This document shows positions 21,221 through 30,666 of a DNA stretch of 46,368 nucleotides, in pieces. The notes beneath the pieces were generated by a model. That model searched no databases and was not told the DNA's origin. It saw nothing but the letters and a program-made list of their open reading frames with translations. Position 1 is the stretch's first letter; each line of letters begins with the position of its first letter. The position numbers and the translations under genes were made by a program. The DNA comes from Chara braunii (taxonomy: Eukaryota; Streptophyta; Charophyceae; Charales; Characeae). The DNA is taken from positions 96,566 through 142,933 of the forward strand of contig BFEA01001042.1 of assembly GCA_003427395.1 (NCBI GenBank). The letters are read 5' to 3'.

Positions 21221-23851
21221 ATGGCAAACACGGGCCCTTCCTCCTCCTCCAATGAGGACTAGGGAGAAAAAAAGAGAAGGAGAGAAATCCTCGAAGACTG
21301 TTACTCTAAAGGAATCCTACCAGAGGCTTTCTCGCCTCAGGTGATTGAATATGGCGAGGATTTCGTCCACGTTATAGTTAACGAAGAACTCGCAAAAGTA
21401 CAATCTGAATGGCTCTCAGAACACGCAGTGTCCATTTTTTTTTGAAATGAATCTACCTTCTTACCCGTCTCGGTTAAAAACCGCTTGGTCCGTATTTATG
21501 AGGAGGGATGGGCCAAGTCCGGCCTCGTCGATGCAATACCAAAAAGAGGAGTTTTCATAAATGAAGGTAAGAATCTCGTCACCTATGTGGCGAGCTCGAA
21601 AGAAGTCGCCAGCTGGATGATCCGGAGAGGATCGAACACAATTCACCTGGATGGAAAAACATACGCCCTGCATTTCAAACCATGGATGTCCGAAAAAGAA
21701 TTATCTGTTTGGAGAGACCTTCTGAACCTAAATTTCTACTGGGTTAAAGCTCTTCTGGTCCTGGTTTCGGTTCTTCCACACCTCCGAGGTGCGGTGAGCG
21801 AGGCGTTCGGCAGTGTAATCAGAACCTGGCCCGCCTACGCAGACCCCTGCTCCCCGGACCTGTGGAATATTCGGTTCGACTTGGTCCGGGAGGCAAAGCC
21901 CAGATACAAGTGCCGGCTGATAGTGGACATGGAAGAATCCGGCAAGGTCGAGATCGAAATTGTCGGAGCCGACTCTCCGTGGTGCAGGAAATGCAGAAAT
22001 TATTTTCACTGTGAAAACGACGTTACCTGCCCGATTAACGCTCGTAAAGTCTTCGAATTGGTCCAAAAAGCAGACTACAAACAGACTCTCCAAAAAGAGC
22101 CCTCATCTCCCAAGCAATCAGAGGACAAACCCGGACTCAAACCCGCGGAGAAGACAGGAGGATCTTCTACCCGAGAAAACAAAGCAAACAAAGAAAACGA
22201 GTGGATCGAAGGAAGAAAAGGGGCAACAGGGGGAGGAACGGAAGGGCTTGCTAATAAAGACACAAACGGGGAGAAGGAAGAGAGTGAGGATGAGGAAGAC
22301 AAAAGGAATGGGGGATGGAAGTTGGTCAGAAAGAGAAGAAAGAACACAAGATCTAAGCTCAGATATAGGGAGAAGAAGAAACTACCCTCAGTCACTCTGC
22401 AAAAAACCGCTCACAAAGAAAAGGAAAAAACTTCGGTGATCCCTGTCCCAGGGTCTCCGCTCGCAGACACCACCATATCACAGAAGACAACACAAGGGGA
22501 CATGAAAACAAGCAAGACTTCTGTGGAAAATCCAACGAGCATAGAGTCTATCTCTATCAATATCGGGACTGGACAGGAAAACGGAGAAGTGGGAGGAAGA
22601 GAAGTGGGAACATAAGGTTTTAAGGAGATAGAGGAACGGGATCGGAAATCTGGGGGAGACGCCTGTCTTCACCCGGACACCCACGAGCCAATAATCCAGA
22701 ATCTGTCGAAGATTGTCGACTTAGTCACCATGGGTTTCGATTTCATCCCATCTCTCTCCTCAATCCTCCCCCCCCCCCCCTCCCCTCCTTCTCGCGAGAC
22801 CCCCCCGGATGACACTACGATGACGGAGGATCTCCCTCCACCTGTCGAAGGAACTAAAGATGATGGAAAGGAAGCAGACACAGATCTGCACCTCAAGGCG
22901 GCGAACAAGGGTAAATCCTCGAAGAAAAAGAAATTTCAAACAAAAACAACAAAGAAGAAAATTCAGACAAATAACTCCCCATGCACCGCCACGGATGTAG
23001 ACGACACAGAGGCTACTCCGCGCTTAGTAAGTGAGGCTCCCGCCAAAAAAATCCATGTCCATAGGGGGAAAAGCATATGCAAAGTCTACATTCCCTCCTC
23101 TGACCATATTCCATCAGAGGAAGAGAAGCAACCTACCTCTCAAAAGAAACGAGCTCTAAATGCTCGATCCATGGTCTCCTCCCTGAGTATGGCCGCCCCG
23201 ATGAAGTCTCTCACTAAGAAAGACAAATCCAGCGCTAGAATCAGGGAGTTATTCATCCCACTGATCTGTGCCAGCACTCATCAAGGGATCAGAGTCCTAA
23301 CTACTCGCTCAATTGACGAGGCTTTAGAGCTCCCAGCCATTGAGATGAAGGGCCAACCCACGGACGCCCAAGCGGCAGATCTGATCAGCTCCTCTATTAT
23401 GAGAGGAGCAGGGTCGGTTTCAATCCTTCCCTTACCCAGGATGGGTAGGCATGTAGTAGACCTTCCATCCGGGGATAAATATCTGCTCTACATTGCGTTC
23501 CTGGACCTGGAGTCAATCACGGGTTCCATTGAACAATGGAAAAAGTTGAATATACATTGGATGGAAATGGATTTACTTCTGTCCCCTGGCGCAGAAAGCC
23601 TGAATGGCATCCATGTTGGCCACACACTCACAGCGCGGGTGATAGCAGATCGGCTGTCCCTAGCAGATACACAACCATTCCTCTCTGCTGAGAATTTCAC
23701 ACTGCAGAAACTCCCCATCTCCGCAACACCGTCTCTCCCTGATCAGACCAGCCAGGGAGTGGAGCGAGAGATGGACAGACTGACGGACCAAAACCGCATC
23801 CAATCCTCGAGCGACAGCGACCTCCCTGATGGTCCTGCCAGACAGGATTAG
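21221..23851 (+). pseudogene. LINE C ORF1, two-part nucleic-acid-binding protein
   Basis: ATG at 21221 gives MANTGPSSSSNED. One frame runs to TAG 23849, interrupted by TAG 21260, TGA 21443 and TAA 22613. Residues about 25-160 form a DUF4283-like region ending ALHFKPWMSEKE (Trp near residue 154). A zinc knuckle C255-C258-H263-C270 (CX2CX4HX6C, one spacing longer than the classical CX2CX4HX4C) follows, then a long Lys/Glu-rich, probably disordered linker. Beyond the TAA the frame is immediately open again and encodes a Lys-rich segment and a second globular-looking domain (about 23230-23720) that resembles the equivalent region of LINE A. Its role is unknown; the first part should bind LINE RNA. 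The last 23 nt overlap ORF2. Confidence 0.85.
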
Positions 23852-26800
23852 AATAGCTAATTGGAATGTCAGAGGACTTGGGGACACCTCACATCGAAAC
23901 AAAAAGAGCAAAATATCTAATTGGGCTTTCTCTAAAGATGCTCATATACTGTGCCTACAAGAAACCAAACTCAACGAAGATAAAATCAATGATGCACGCA
24001 CCTGGTGGAAAGGCCCTCCGTTCTGGTCCCCTGCAGAGGAGACCAGAGGGGGGGTGGCTGTACTCTTTAATAAAGATCTGAACGCAGACATTATTGACCA
24101 TTTCGCCGATACTAAAGGTAGATGGATCTGGGTCAAATTTACGCTGGCTGAGGAAGACTGGGCTGTGATGTCTGTTTATGCCCCAGTTGACTACTCAGAA
24201 CGTACAAACTTCCTAGCCAACCTCCCAGCTTGCGTTCCAGACGTAGAGAACCTAATTATCGCTGGAGACTGGAATACAATCTTCAACCCTGACCTAGATT
24301 CTCTACACCCCTCCGCAATAAGATCAGACACAGTCATGCTGTCATCCTTCCTTGAATCTCAAAGCCTGATCGACGTCTATAGAACCCTGAACCCGGATAG
24401 TCCGGGATTTACCTGGTATGGACCCAGACCCACCCCGAAAACACCCCAACCTAGGAAGAGACTGGATTTCTTCCTAGCAAGGGGAGCAGTCTGGGATAGG
24501 TGTATGTGGTGTGATTTCATGGTCTCTTCCATATCGGACCACTATTCGGTATGTATGGATGTTCTAGCCAAAGATATATTTGACAAAGCCCGTCCCCCAT
24601 TCAAACTAAATGTGAATCTACTGAAGGACAAGGGGATCACGGATTGGGTTGACTCCCAAATGAAAATGTGGAACACGGCAAAAAACCTCTTCGATCATGA
24701 GCACTCGTGGGCTGAGGTCGGCTTGGGGATCATCACTTCCGCCTTAGAAACCTTCTCGAGAATGAAAGCAGCTAACATGAACTGGAAAGAAAAATCCACA
24801 ATCAAGGCCATAGAAGAAGCAGAAAGTAAAATGGGTTTAGATCCATTCGCTGATTATTATTGGTCATAGATACGCAATAAAAATCTGGCCTTACTTGATC
24901 AACTAGAATCACAGCGCCAAGCCGAATGGCTAGAATGACTTAAACTACGAGGCCTGGTTGGATACGACAGAATGACTAGGATCACATTCAGATCACTAAT
25001 CCTAAAACAGACAAAACCAGTATTAAGGGAACTAACCCACCCTTTTAGCCTAGAGATGGAACCAGCCAACGATACGACCACAATGTGTAACTATGCCAAG
25101 GAATACTTCCAAGACATAGTTTCAACTAGAAGACCTTATGATTCCACCTCCACTGATTTATCCGAAAGGTCAAAATTTTGGGAAGGCCTTAATACCAGAC
25201 TGCCGAGATCGGCTATAGAAGCTCTAGACAAACCCTTCTCTTCACAGGAACTCCTATCTGCAGCCAAGCAAATGGCCACAGGTAAGTGCCCTGGTATAGA
25301 TGGGCTTCCAGTAGAACTGTTTTTAACCTCCTGGGAGGCCTTTGGCCCTTTCCTTTGCCAGATATTCAACTCTACACTTACTTCGGGCTCCCTCCCCAAA
25401 CGCTGGCTTACAGGAGTTATTTCCCTGCTTTACAAGAAGGGTGATAAAAAGGAGGTGCGCAACTACCAACCTATCTCTGTACTTAATGTTGCCTACAAAA
25501 TTTTGGCTAAGGCATTGACCATTCGCCTCTCTTCCTTCCTCCCAAATCTGGTGGGCCCGGAACAAGGGGCCTTCGTTAAAGGAAGGTCCATCTTCGACAA
25601 CATCATATCCACCGTGGAGGCCCTAGAGATCATTGGCTCTGAACAAAAGAATATCGCAATCCTGCTCCTGGATATGGAAAAGGCTTACGACAAAGTGGGT
25701 TGGTCCTTTGTATTTACCACCCTCTCTCATATGGGATTCGGCAAGGGCTTCTGCACTTGGGTTAACGCCATGTATTCGGGTGCTTCCTCGGTGGTTATGG
25801 TTAATGGAAAACTTTCTGAGGAATTCCCTCTCACCCGATCGCTGAGACAGGGGTGCCCCCTTGCCCCCCTTCTCTTCGTGGTACAACTAGAGGTCCTTCT
25901 ACATAATATCAGGTGCAACGATCGTATCGTGGGTCTCCGCCTTCCCCCATCCATTCATTGGAAAGGGGGAGCACTAGCAGACGACCTCACCGTAGCCTGC
26001 GCTAATGAAAAAGAATCTCTGGAGGAACTAAGAACAACTCTTGACACTTACTGCGACCTGTCGGAAGCATCCATTAACTGGAACAAGTCTGTGTTCTTGC
26101 TTCCACCACAGTTCTCTCTCTGTGCAGATTGGGGTCTGAAACACATTCCAGCCAACAGCTCAGATCGTTTCCTGGGAGTGCAAGTCTCCCTAACAGACTG
26201 TTCAAAAGCCCAGGATGCGCTACTTCAGGAGAGAGTCACAGCCCAAAATTCTGAGCTGGGTACGTAACCACCAACTCTCACTCTTAGGGAGAGCGCTAGT
26301 CCTCTCTGCAGCTGCTTTCTCCATCCTATGGTTTCCGCTAAGCATACACCTTCTAGGTGATGAGGCTTACACCGTAGTCCGTAGGGTAGCCAGCCGCTAC
26401 CTGTGGAAACCCACAACCACCGAACACCCAGGCTACATCACTAAGGTAGCCTGGGAGACGGTAGCCAATCAGAGGGACCAAGGGGGCCTGGGCATCCTGG
26501 ACCCAAAGCATCAAAACTTATCCCTCCTGGTCAAATGGCCAATCCTGGCAATGTTCGGGTCATCCGATAAGGTCTGGCTAGAACTGGCGGAATATATCCT
26601 AACGAAAGAATGGAACCTCTCACACAAGGACCACGTTTGGCTGTGCTTCCTCATTGACTCGTTCTGCTTCCGCAGACCAAAATCAAGAATTTGGAGGGGC
26701 ATACTGTTTGCCTGGAACAAACTCAGACCGCAAATGATAGCAGAACCAACTTCCAAACTCGAAATTCTAAATCAGATACTCTTTGAGAACAAATACATCC

Positions 26801-28068
26801 AACAGCTTGACTCCTCCCTACTATTAGCCGACGACAGCCCTGAGTCCTTTGGAAGATATTGGGTAGAAAAAGGAGTAATACAAGTGAGGGATATCTGGGA
26901 CGACCAAAAGGGAGATTGGATCACACCGGATGAAGTCCGTCTAAAATTGCCCAGGATTCACAACGTAACAGATAACTTTAATAAAATAAAATCCGCTATC
27001 CCTTCCCATTGGGTGAATGCCTTAAAAGATAGCAGTGAATACAATCCAGGAACATGGCTTCAAGACCCGTACGAGGACAGGATTCTCTGGAAGGTGGTGG
27101 GTCCAGATCTACGGGCGGGCACAAGAGCTCAGAAATGGTCTCAGCAGGCTTTGGGGAACAGTCACAATTCTCTAAAGTTTGAAGAGGAAACAGTAATTCC
27201 TTCCATGAGGGATTGGAGGGAAGCCCGGGTCAGAGAGCTGAAGACAAAGAAAAGATCTTCTTATCAGGTGTTCTCTCTGCAGCCGGAACGATTGAAGGTG
27301 GAACCCCTACTTTATGGCTGGGAGCTCCTACAACCCTCCCAAGAAATTATCCCCATTTTATGTTACAAACCCAAGGTGGGCGTTCGGGTACTGCAGAGCA
27401 GGGTGAAGAAACTCCCAATCGTAACAGCGATGAAAAGGCTCACAGATCTTCAAGCTTCAGCAGTAACAGAAAAAGACCTATTCAAACTGTGGAAAGCCCT
27501 GAAAAGACTACCTTCTCAACGCCAAGCAGCCATTCAGTGGCTACAGTCCCTCCAAGTTACACCCACGTCCAACTGGCTGATAGCAAGAGGCATGCAAGTC
27601 CCCTCCCTGTGTGCGAGATGCAAGTGGGGATGGGAATCTGCCTCACACCTCTGGTTGGTGTGTCCCCTCTCAAATCGAGTCTGGGAGTGGTGGAAGGAGA
27701 AATGGAAAGGACCGCTTCAACAGCAATTGGAGTGGACAGAGGACTTCATATTGTACGGCAGAAGTCCTACTGAGAACAACTTCTAATCGGGCCAGGCTTA
27801 CAGAGCTCTTGTCAGCAGAGGCTTGATCATGGAGGGCATTTGGACTTCACGCAATGCCTGCGTTTTCAAGGGAGAATCTCACCACGTTTGTCAAACTATA
27901 AACTCATTTAAGAGGAGCCTGAGAAGGACAATTTATGCGGATTGGAGGCGAAAAGACAGGATATGGTTCAGGAATACCTGGTCCAATTCATGCTCCTTCG
28001 CCGCTACTACTACAGAAGGGAAACTCCAATTTCCACGATGGCTGTTATCCATGAGAGCTGGGTTTTGA
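23829..28068 (+). pseudogene. LINE C ORF2, endonuclease-reverse transcriptase
   Basis: ATG 23829 lies inside the end of ORF1, in the +1 frame. The endonuclease (residues about 1-240) has ANWNVRGLGD, CLQETKL, IIAGDWNT, RKRLDFFLA and SISDHYS, so all hallmark APE motifs are present. TAG 24867 and TGA 24936 interrupt the linker. The reverse transcriptase has LYKKGDKKEVRNYQPIS, LLLDMEKAYDKVGWSF, SLRQGCPLAPLLFV and L716-A717-D718-D719 (25974-25985) as the catalytic box. A frameshift lies in 26215-26267. It is followed by GGLGILDPKHQNLS, zf-RVT C-2-C-8-H-4-C (27610-27663), TAA 27784 and an in-frame C-terminal block to 28068 (WTSRNACVFKG, YADWRRKDR). Family role: nicks the target and copies LINE RNA at the nick. 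This copy cannot make a full protein. Confidence 0.93.
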
Positions 28069-28468
28069 GACTGACTCTACTTATCTCCCTTACTCTGGTT
28101 TCATCCTTTATTGCTCCTGCCTAAGTTTTGTAGATTTGGGACACTGGACCCCGTTTCCAGCATGAAAGCTTTTGGCTTTGAAGGCCCTATCTTGGCAGTC
28201 AGACTCTTAGACTCTTACTCCAGATAGGACTCCTAGCATTCAGACTAGAAAATCACTATTTTCAGACAGCCCAAGGGCTGAGAGGTCTGTTGCATAGGAA
28301 TTGGTTCTTTTCGTTGTGTCATGATGAAGAGGAGTACAGCCCTCTTGGTTTTCTGCTCCTTTGGGTCTTTCATTCCTAGAGGGTTCCACTTTCCGGGTAG
28401 ACTGTGAGGACCCCGGCCTCTGCTTCTTTTGAGAAATATAAGCCTTGGGCACTGGGCCCTTTTTCAGA
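28069..28468 (+). other. LINE C 3' UTR with conserved hairpin
   Basis: About 400 bp. At 28144-28160 it contains CTGGACCCCGTTTCCAG, a stem-loop shared with a SINE-like family elsewhere in the window (see the hairpin entries). The end TTGGGCACTGGGCCC (about 28444) also resembles a word at about 36915. Confidence 0.7.
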
Positions 28469-28536
28469 AAAAAATAAAAATAAAAAATAAAATAAAAAAA
28501 TAAAATAAAAAAGTAAAATAAAAAAATAAAATAAAA
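28469..28536 (+). repeat. LINE C A-rich tail, (AAAT)-type simple repeat
   Basis: A run of A2-7T units rather than pure poly(A), directly followed by the right target duplication. This tail type differs from the pure poly(A) of the A/B composite. Confidence 0.9.
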
Positions 28537-28585
28537 ACAAACTCTTTTCTATCCTATCCCCTTGCTAGTGGCACCATCGCCCTGG
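28537..28585 (-). mobile_element. R1 DNA element copy 2, segment 3 of 3
   Basis: It begins with the LINE C target duplication (28537-28550) and continues ATCCTATCC, then TTGCTAGTGGCACCATCG, the inverted R1 terminal repeat. With segments 1 and 2 it rebuilds a roughly 0.63-kb R1 element. Confidence 0.8.
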
Positions 28586-28646
28586 AATCGAACATGGGCC
28601 GGTATTTCAACAGTTCAAGGGTGTACCAACTGAGCTAAGGCCCGTT
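28581..28646 (-). mobile_element. tRNA-derived SINE head (family S4), second copy
   Basis: Minus strand: GGGCCTTAGCTCAGTTGGTA (box A), ACTGTTGAAAT, then ATGTTCGATTCC (box B). It is the better preserved partner of 3449-3514. The anticodon region does not form a clear stem, so it is a SINE head or tRNA pseudogene rather than a tRNA gene. Confidence 0.55.
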
Positions 28647-29394
28647 GTTCTGACACAACGCACCCTTGTTTTCGCTGCACAGGGCCCGAAAACACTCGTT
28701 CTGAGCGTGCGTTGTGCTCGGGGGAAGCCTGTAGGAGACTGCTGTGCTGAGGTAGGGAACGAAGGGCCATATGGGCTGTCCGAAATGGATCACTGATGGG
28801 CGGTATCATGGGCCTGGCCTACACACGAAGCCCGTCGAAGGCCACCAGAACACGCGGCAGTTTGGATTGATTGATTTGAATCTGGTCCAGATATCTGTTG
28901 GGCTACTTTTGACGACCGAGGGAGAAGTGAGCGGTCTTTTGGCCATGCTTGGGACAGGGGACCCGCCAAAGTGAAAAGTCACCAGAGGAAACCGTCCGTA
29001 CATCCGTACGTCGTAGTAGTCAGCTATCAGTGAATTATTACAACTACGGTAGGAGATGAAATGACATGCTAAGTGCTTTGTTCCTGCGAATCAAATGCAC
29101 CGAAATCACACACCACTATATCCGCCTAGCGGGCCGTCGATGCGACAAGCTACGGTCGTATCAACGGCCATAGCTTTGTCAATTTCGATTGTTCCCAGTG
29201 CACTCGCGAGGCTTATTGTTCATTGCTGATGTTTGGCAGAGAGTGCTCAAACACATACCCACGACCTTACACGACGGTCACTGTTCCCCTGCATTACAAT
29301 TGCACGCTTCTGCATCATCGCTTCCTCTGTACAACGTATCTCGGTCCATGGACTGTCAGAACTGCATATTTCTCATGCACTAGAACGATTGCTC
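28647..29394. other. Intergenic, upstream of the PRS-like gene
   Basis: No gene or known repeat. A small inverted pair CACAACGCAC / GTGCGTTGTG lies at about 28654 and 28709. Confidence 0.4.
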
Positions 29395-29396
29395 TG

Positions 29397-29414
29397 TGCG
29401 TGTGTGTGTGTGTG

Positions 29415-29491
<77 letters not shown>
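29397..29491. repeat. (GT)n(GA)n compound microsatellite
   Basis: A short GT run (29397-29416) is followed by about 75 bp of GA. An open frame passes through it into the PRS-like exon, but that extension is simple sequence and should not be taken as protein. Confidence 0.97.
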
Positions 29492-29492
<1 letters not shown>

Positions 29493-29795
29493 GCTTGTTG
29501 GTCAAAGTGCCCGAGAGCCATCGGTAATGGCCGCGATAGTTCGGACACCGGCGTTGGTGGCGACCCTACAGGCACAACGGCTGGTTGAACGAAGTCAGGT
29601 CGGGACCAGACTCCCTCGTCCTGACGAGATCTGCGCCAATTCCATTCGTGCGAGTGATTTACCCTGGGGTCAGTGCGACCAGCCTTCTTCAGAGGGACGG
29701 AGAAGGACACCTGTATCTTCTTCTTCTTCTACCAATGCTGCCTCCTCGTCTTGGCAAGATGTGCAGGATGACACAGGAAGAAGAAAGCGCATTAT

Positions 29796-30038
29796 GGCGG
29801 GAAGAACGAAGAGCATCATGGCGGGAGGTAGCAGGAGGAGAAGTAGAAAGAGCACCGTGGTGGGACGGAGTAGCGCCATCGCCGGCAGCTGCTTCATGAC
29901 AGAGGGGGATCGTGACGGCGTGTCCATCCCCCTTGACAGGCAATGGAATCGATTAACTGAAGTGGGCACAGAGACGAAAAATGGCGGGAGGAGTTTTGCG
30001 CGGGAAAAGTTGATCTTGGCGGGAATGCTTGGCGGGAG
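29796..30038. promoter_or_regulatory. Cluster of E2F-like sites upstream of PRS-like exon
   Basis: GGCGGGA occurs at 29796, 29820, 29983, 30018 and 30031, and TTTTGCGCGGGAAAA lies at 29994-30008. The copy at 30016-30025 (TTGGCGGGAA) is the exact reverse complement of the canonical E2F site TTCCCGCCAA. E2F/DP factors control S-phase and nucleotide-synthesis genes in plants and animals. The link to this gene is inference from position. Confidence 0.6.
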
Positions 30039-30051
30039 AGGTCGCCATTTG

Positions 30052-30467
30052 ATGACATCGTTTGCCTTGTCTGACCGCCACGTGGCGCGCTTCCTCACAT
30101 TGGCTTCTGATTGGCCGAGCTGCAGAAGGGAAAACGACAAATCTGCTGACCTGGGGATCATCGCGAGAAGCGGGAGGAGTCGCAAATCTGTCTTTGTTTC
30201 TGGTAACCTGTCAGAGTGTGCGGCACTTACGACGACCGCGAACGAGGCGGCGGTGTCACACAATGCGGCCGAAATCGCCGCTGAATCTTCCTCCTCCCAC
30301 GGCGCTGCTATCTACCCCGATCCCGATCTCTATGCCACATCGGCCGTTAGCAGTGAGCGAGAAGTGGGCAAACACGTGTGCTTGTTTTACTGTGACGAGA
30401 CGAAGGATTTGGCACAGAAGATAGCAGCAGAAAACGACAAAATCGAGCTGCAGACAGTCCAGTGGGG
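30052..30467 (+). CDS. Ribose-phosphate pyrophosphokinase (PRS4-like), first exon, partial gene
   Basis: The exon ends with KHVCLFYCDETKDLAQKIA, then AENDKIELQTVQWG. The pattern V-LFYC-E---LA--IA-E-D-I-LQ---W is the N-terminus of the plant PRS4-type enzyme, which makes PRPP from ribose 5-phosphate and ATP for nucleotide, His and Trp synthesis. Family members continue with a DGFPN motif, so the next exon should encode it. The coding frame stops at 30469, but GTGAGT at 30468 is a strong splice donor (phase 2, giving a Gly codon start). The ATG at 30052 is the last in-frame one, predicting about 105 Ser/Ala/Arg-rich residues before the enzyme, perhaps a targeting peptide. CACGTG and CCAAT motifs at 30079-30114 lie inside this span. 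An alternative is an acceptor at about 30214 (CCTGTCAG) with the true start upstream. Catalytic residues lie beyond the gap. Confidence 0.7.
30079..30114. promoter_or_regulatory. G-box and two CCAAT boxes
   Basis: CACGTG at 30079-30084 and ATTGG (CCAAT on the other strand) at 30099 and 30110, in a GC-rich stretch just after the E2F-like cluster. Either the core promoter reaches here, which would push the protein start downstream, or these are chance matches inside the exon. Confidence 0.4.
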
Positions 30468-30666
30468 GTGAGTCACGTGTACGCCAACCTTTCATTTTCA
30501 CGTTCTTATGTTCGTATGCCATTCAACTGGAAGGAGCAACATGAAATCTCCCCTTCACAGAGAGAGGAAAACTATGCTTGCAGGGGTCCCCTCTCGATAG
30601 TCTTAGGAGTAGGTAGTGGAAGGCAAACAAAAACAGAAGTTGAGAGAAGAATATAGACAGGAAAAA
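30468..30666 (+). other. Start of PRS-like intron 1
   Basis: It begins GTGAGTCACG. No DGFPN-encoding exon follows before the gap. A weak acceptor TTCACAG occurs at about 30559, but the sequence after it is not PRS-like. Confidence 0.5.

Larger units (their letters stand above)
20781..28536 (+). mobile_element. LINE C: full-length L1-type non-LTR retrotransposon
   Basis: A complete 7.76-kb element: 5' UTR (20781-21220), ORF1 (21221-23851), ORF2 (23829-28068), 3' UTR (28069-28468) and an A-rich tail made of AAAT/AAAAT units (28469-28536). A 14-bp target duplication encloses it. Few disabling mutations (about six stops and one frameshift over 6.8 kb of coding sequence) and a single difference between the duplications indicate relative youth. 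The ORF2 order endonuclease, reverse transcriptase, zf-RVT without RNase H is that of plant L1 elements. Confidence 0.92.

Noticed and set aside
22730-23851. The 373-codon frame before LINE C ORF2 as an independent host gene
   Set aside because: It is in the same frame as ORF1, continuous after one stop, overlaps ORF2, and has a positional counterpart in LINE A. It is part of the retrotransposon.
29233-30051. A 412-codon frame beginning at about 29233 as the full PRS-like protein
   Set aside because: Its first half is translated GA/GT microsatellite and the E2F-like promoter block. Only the part after 30052, and securely only the last about 50 residues, resembles protein.
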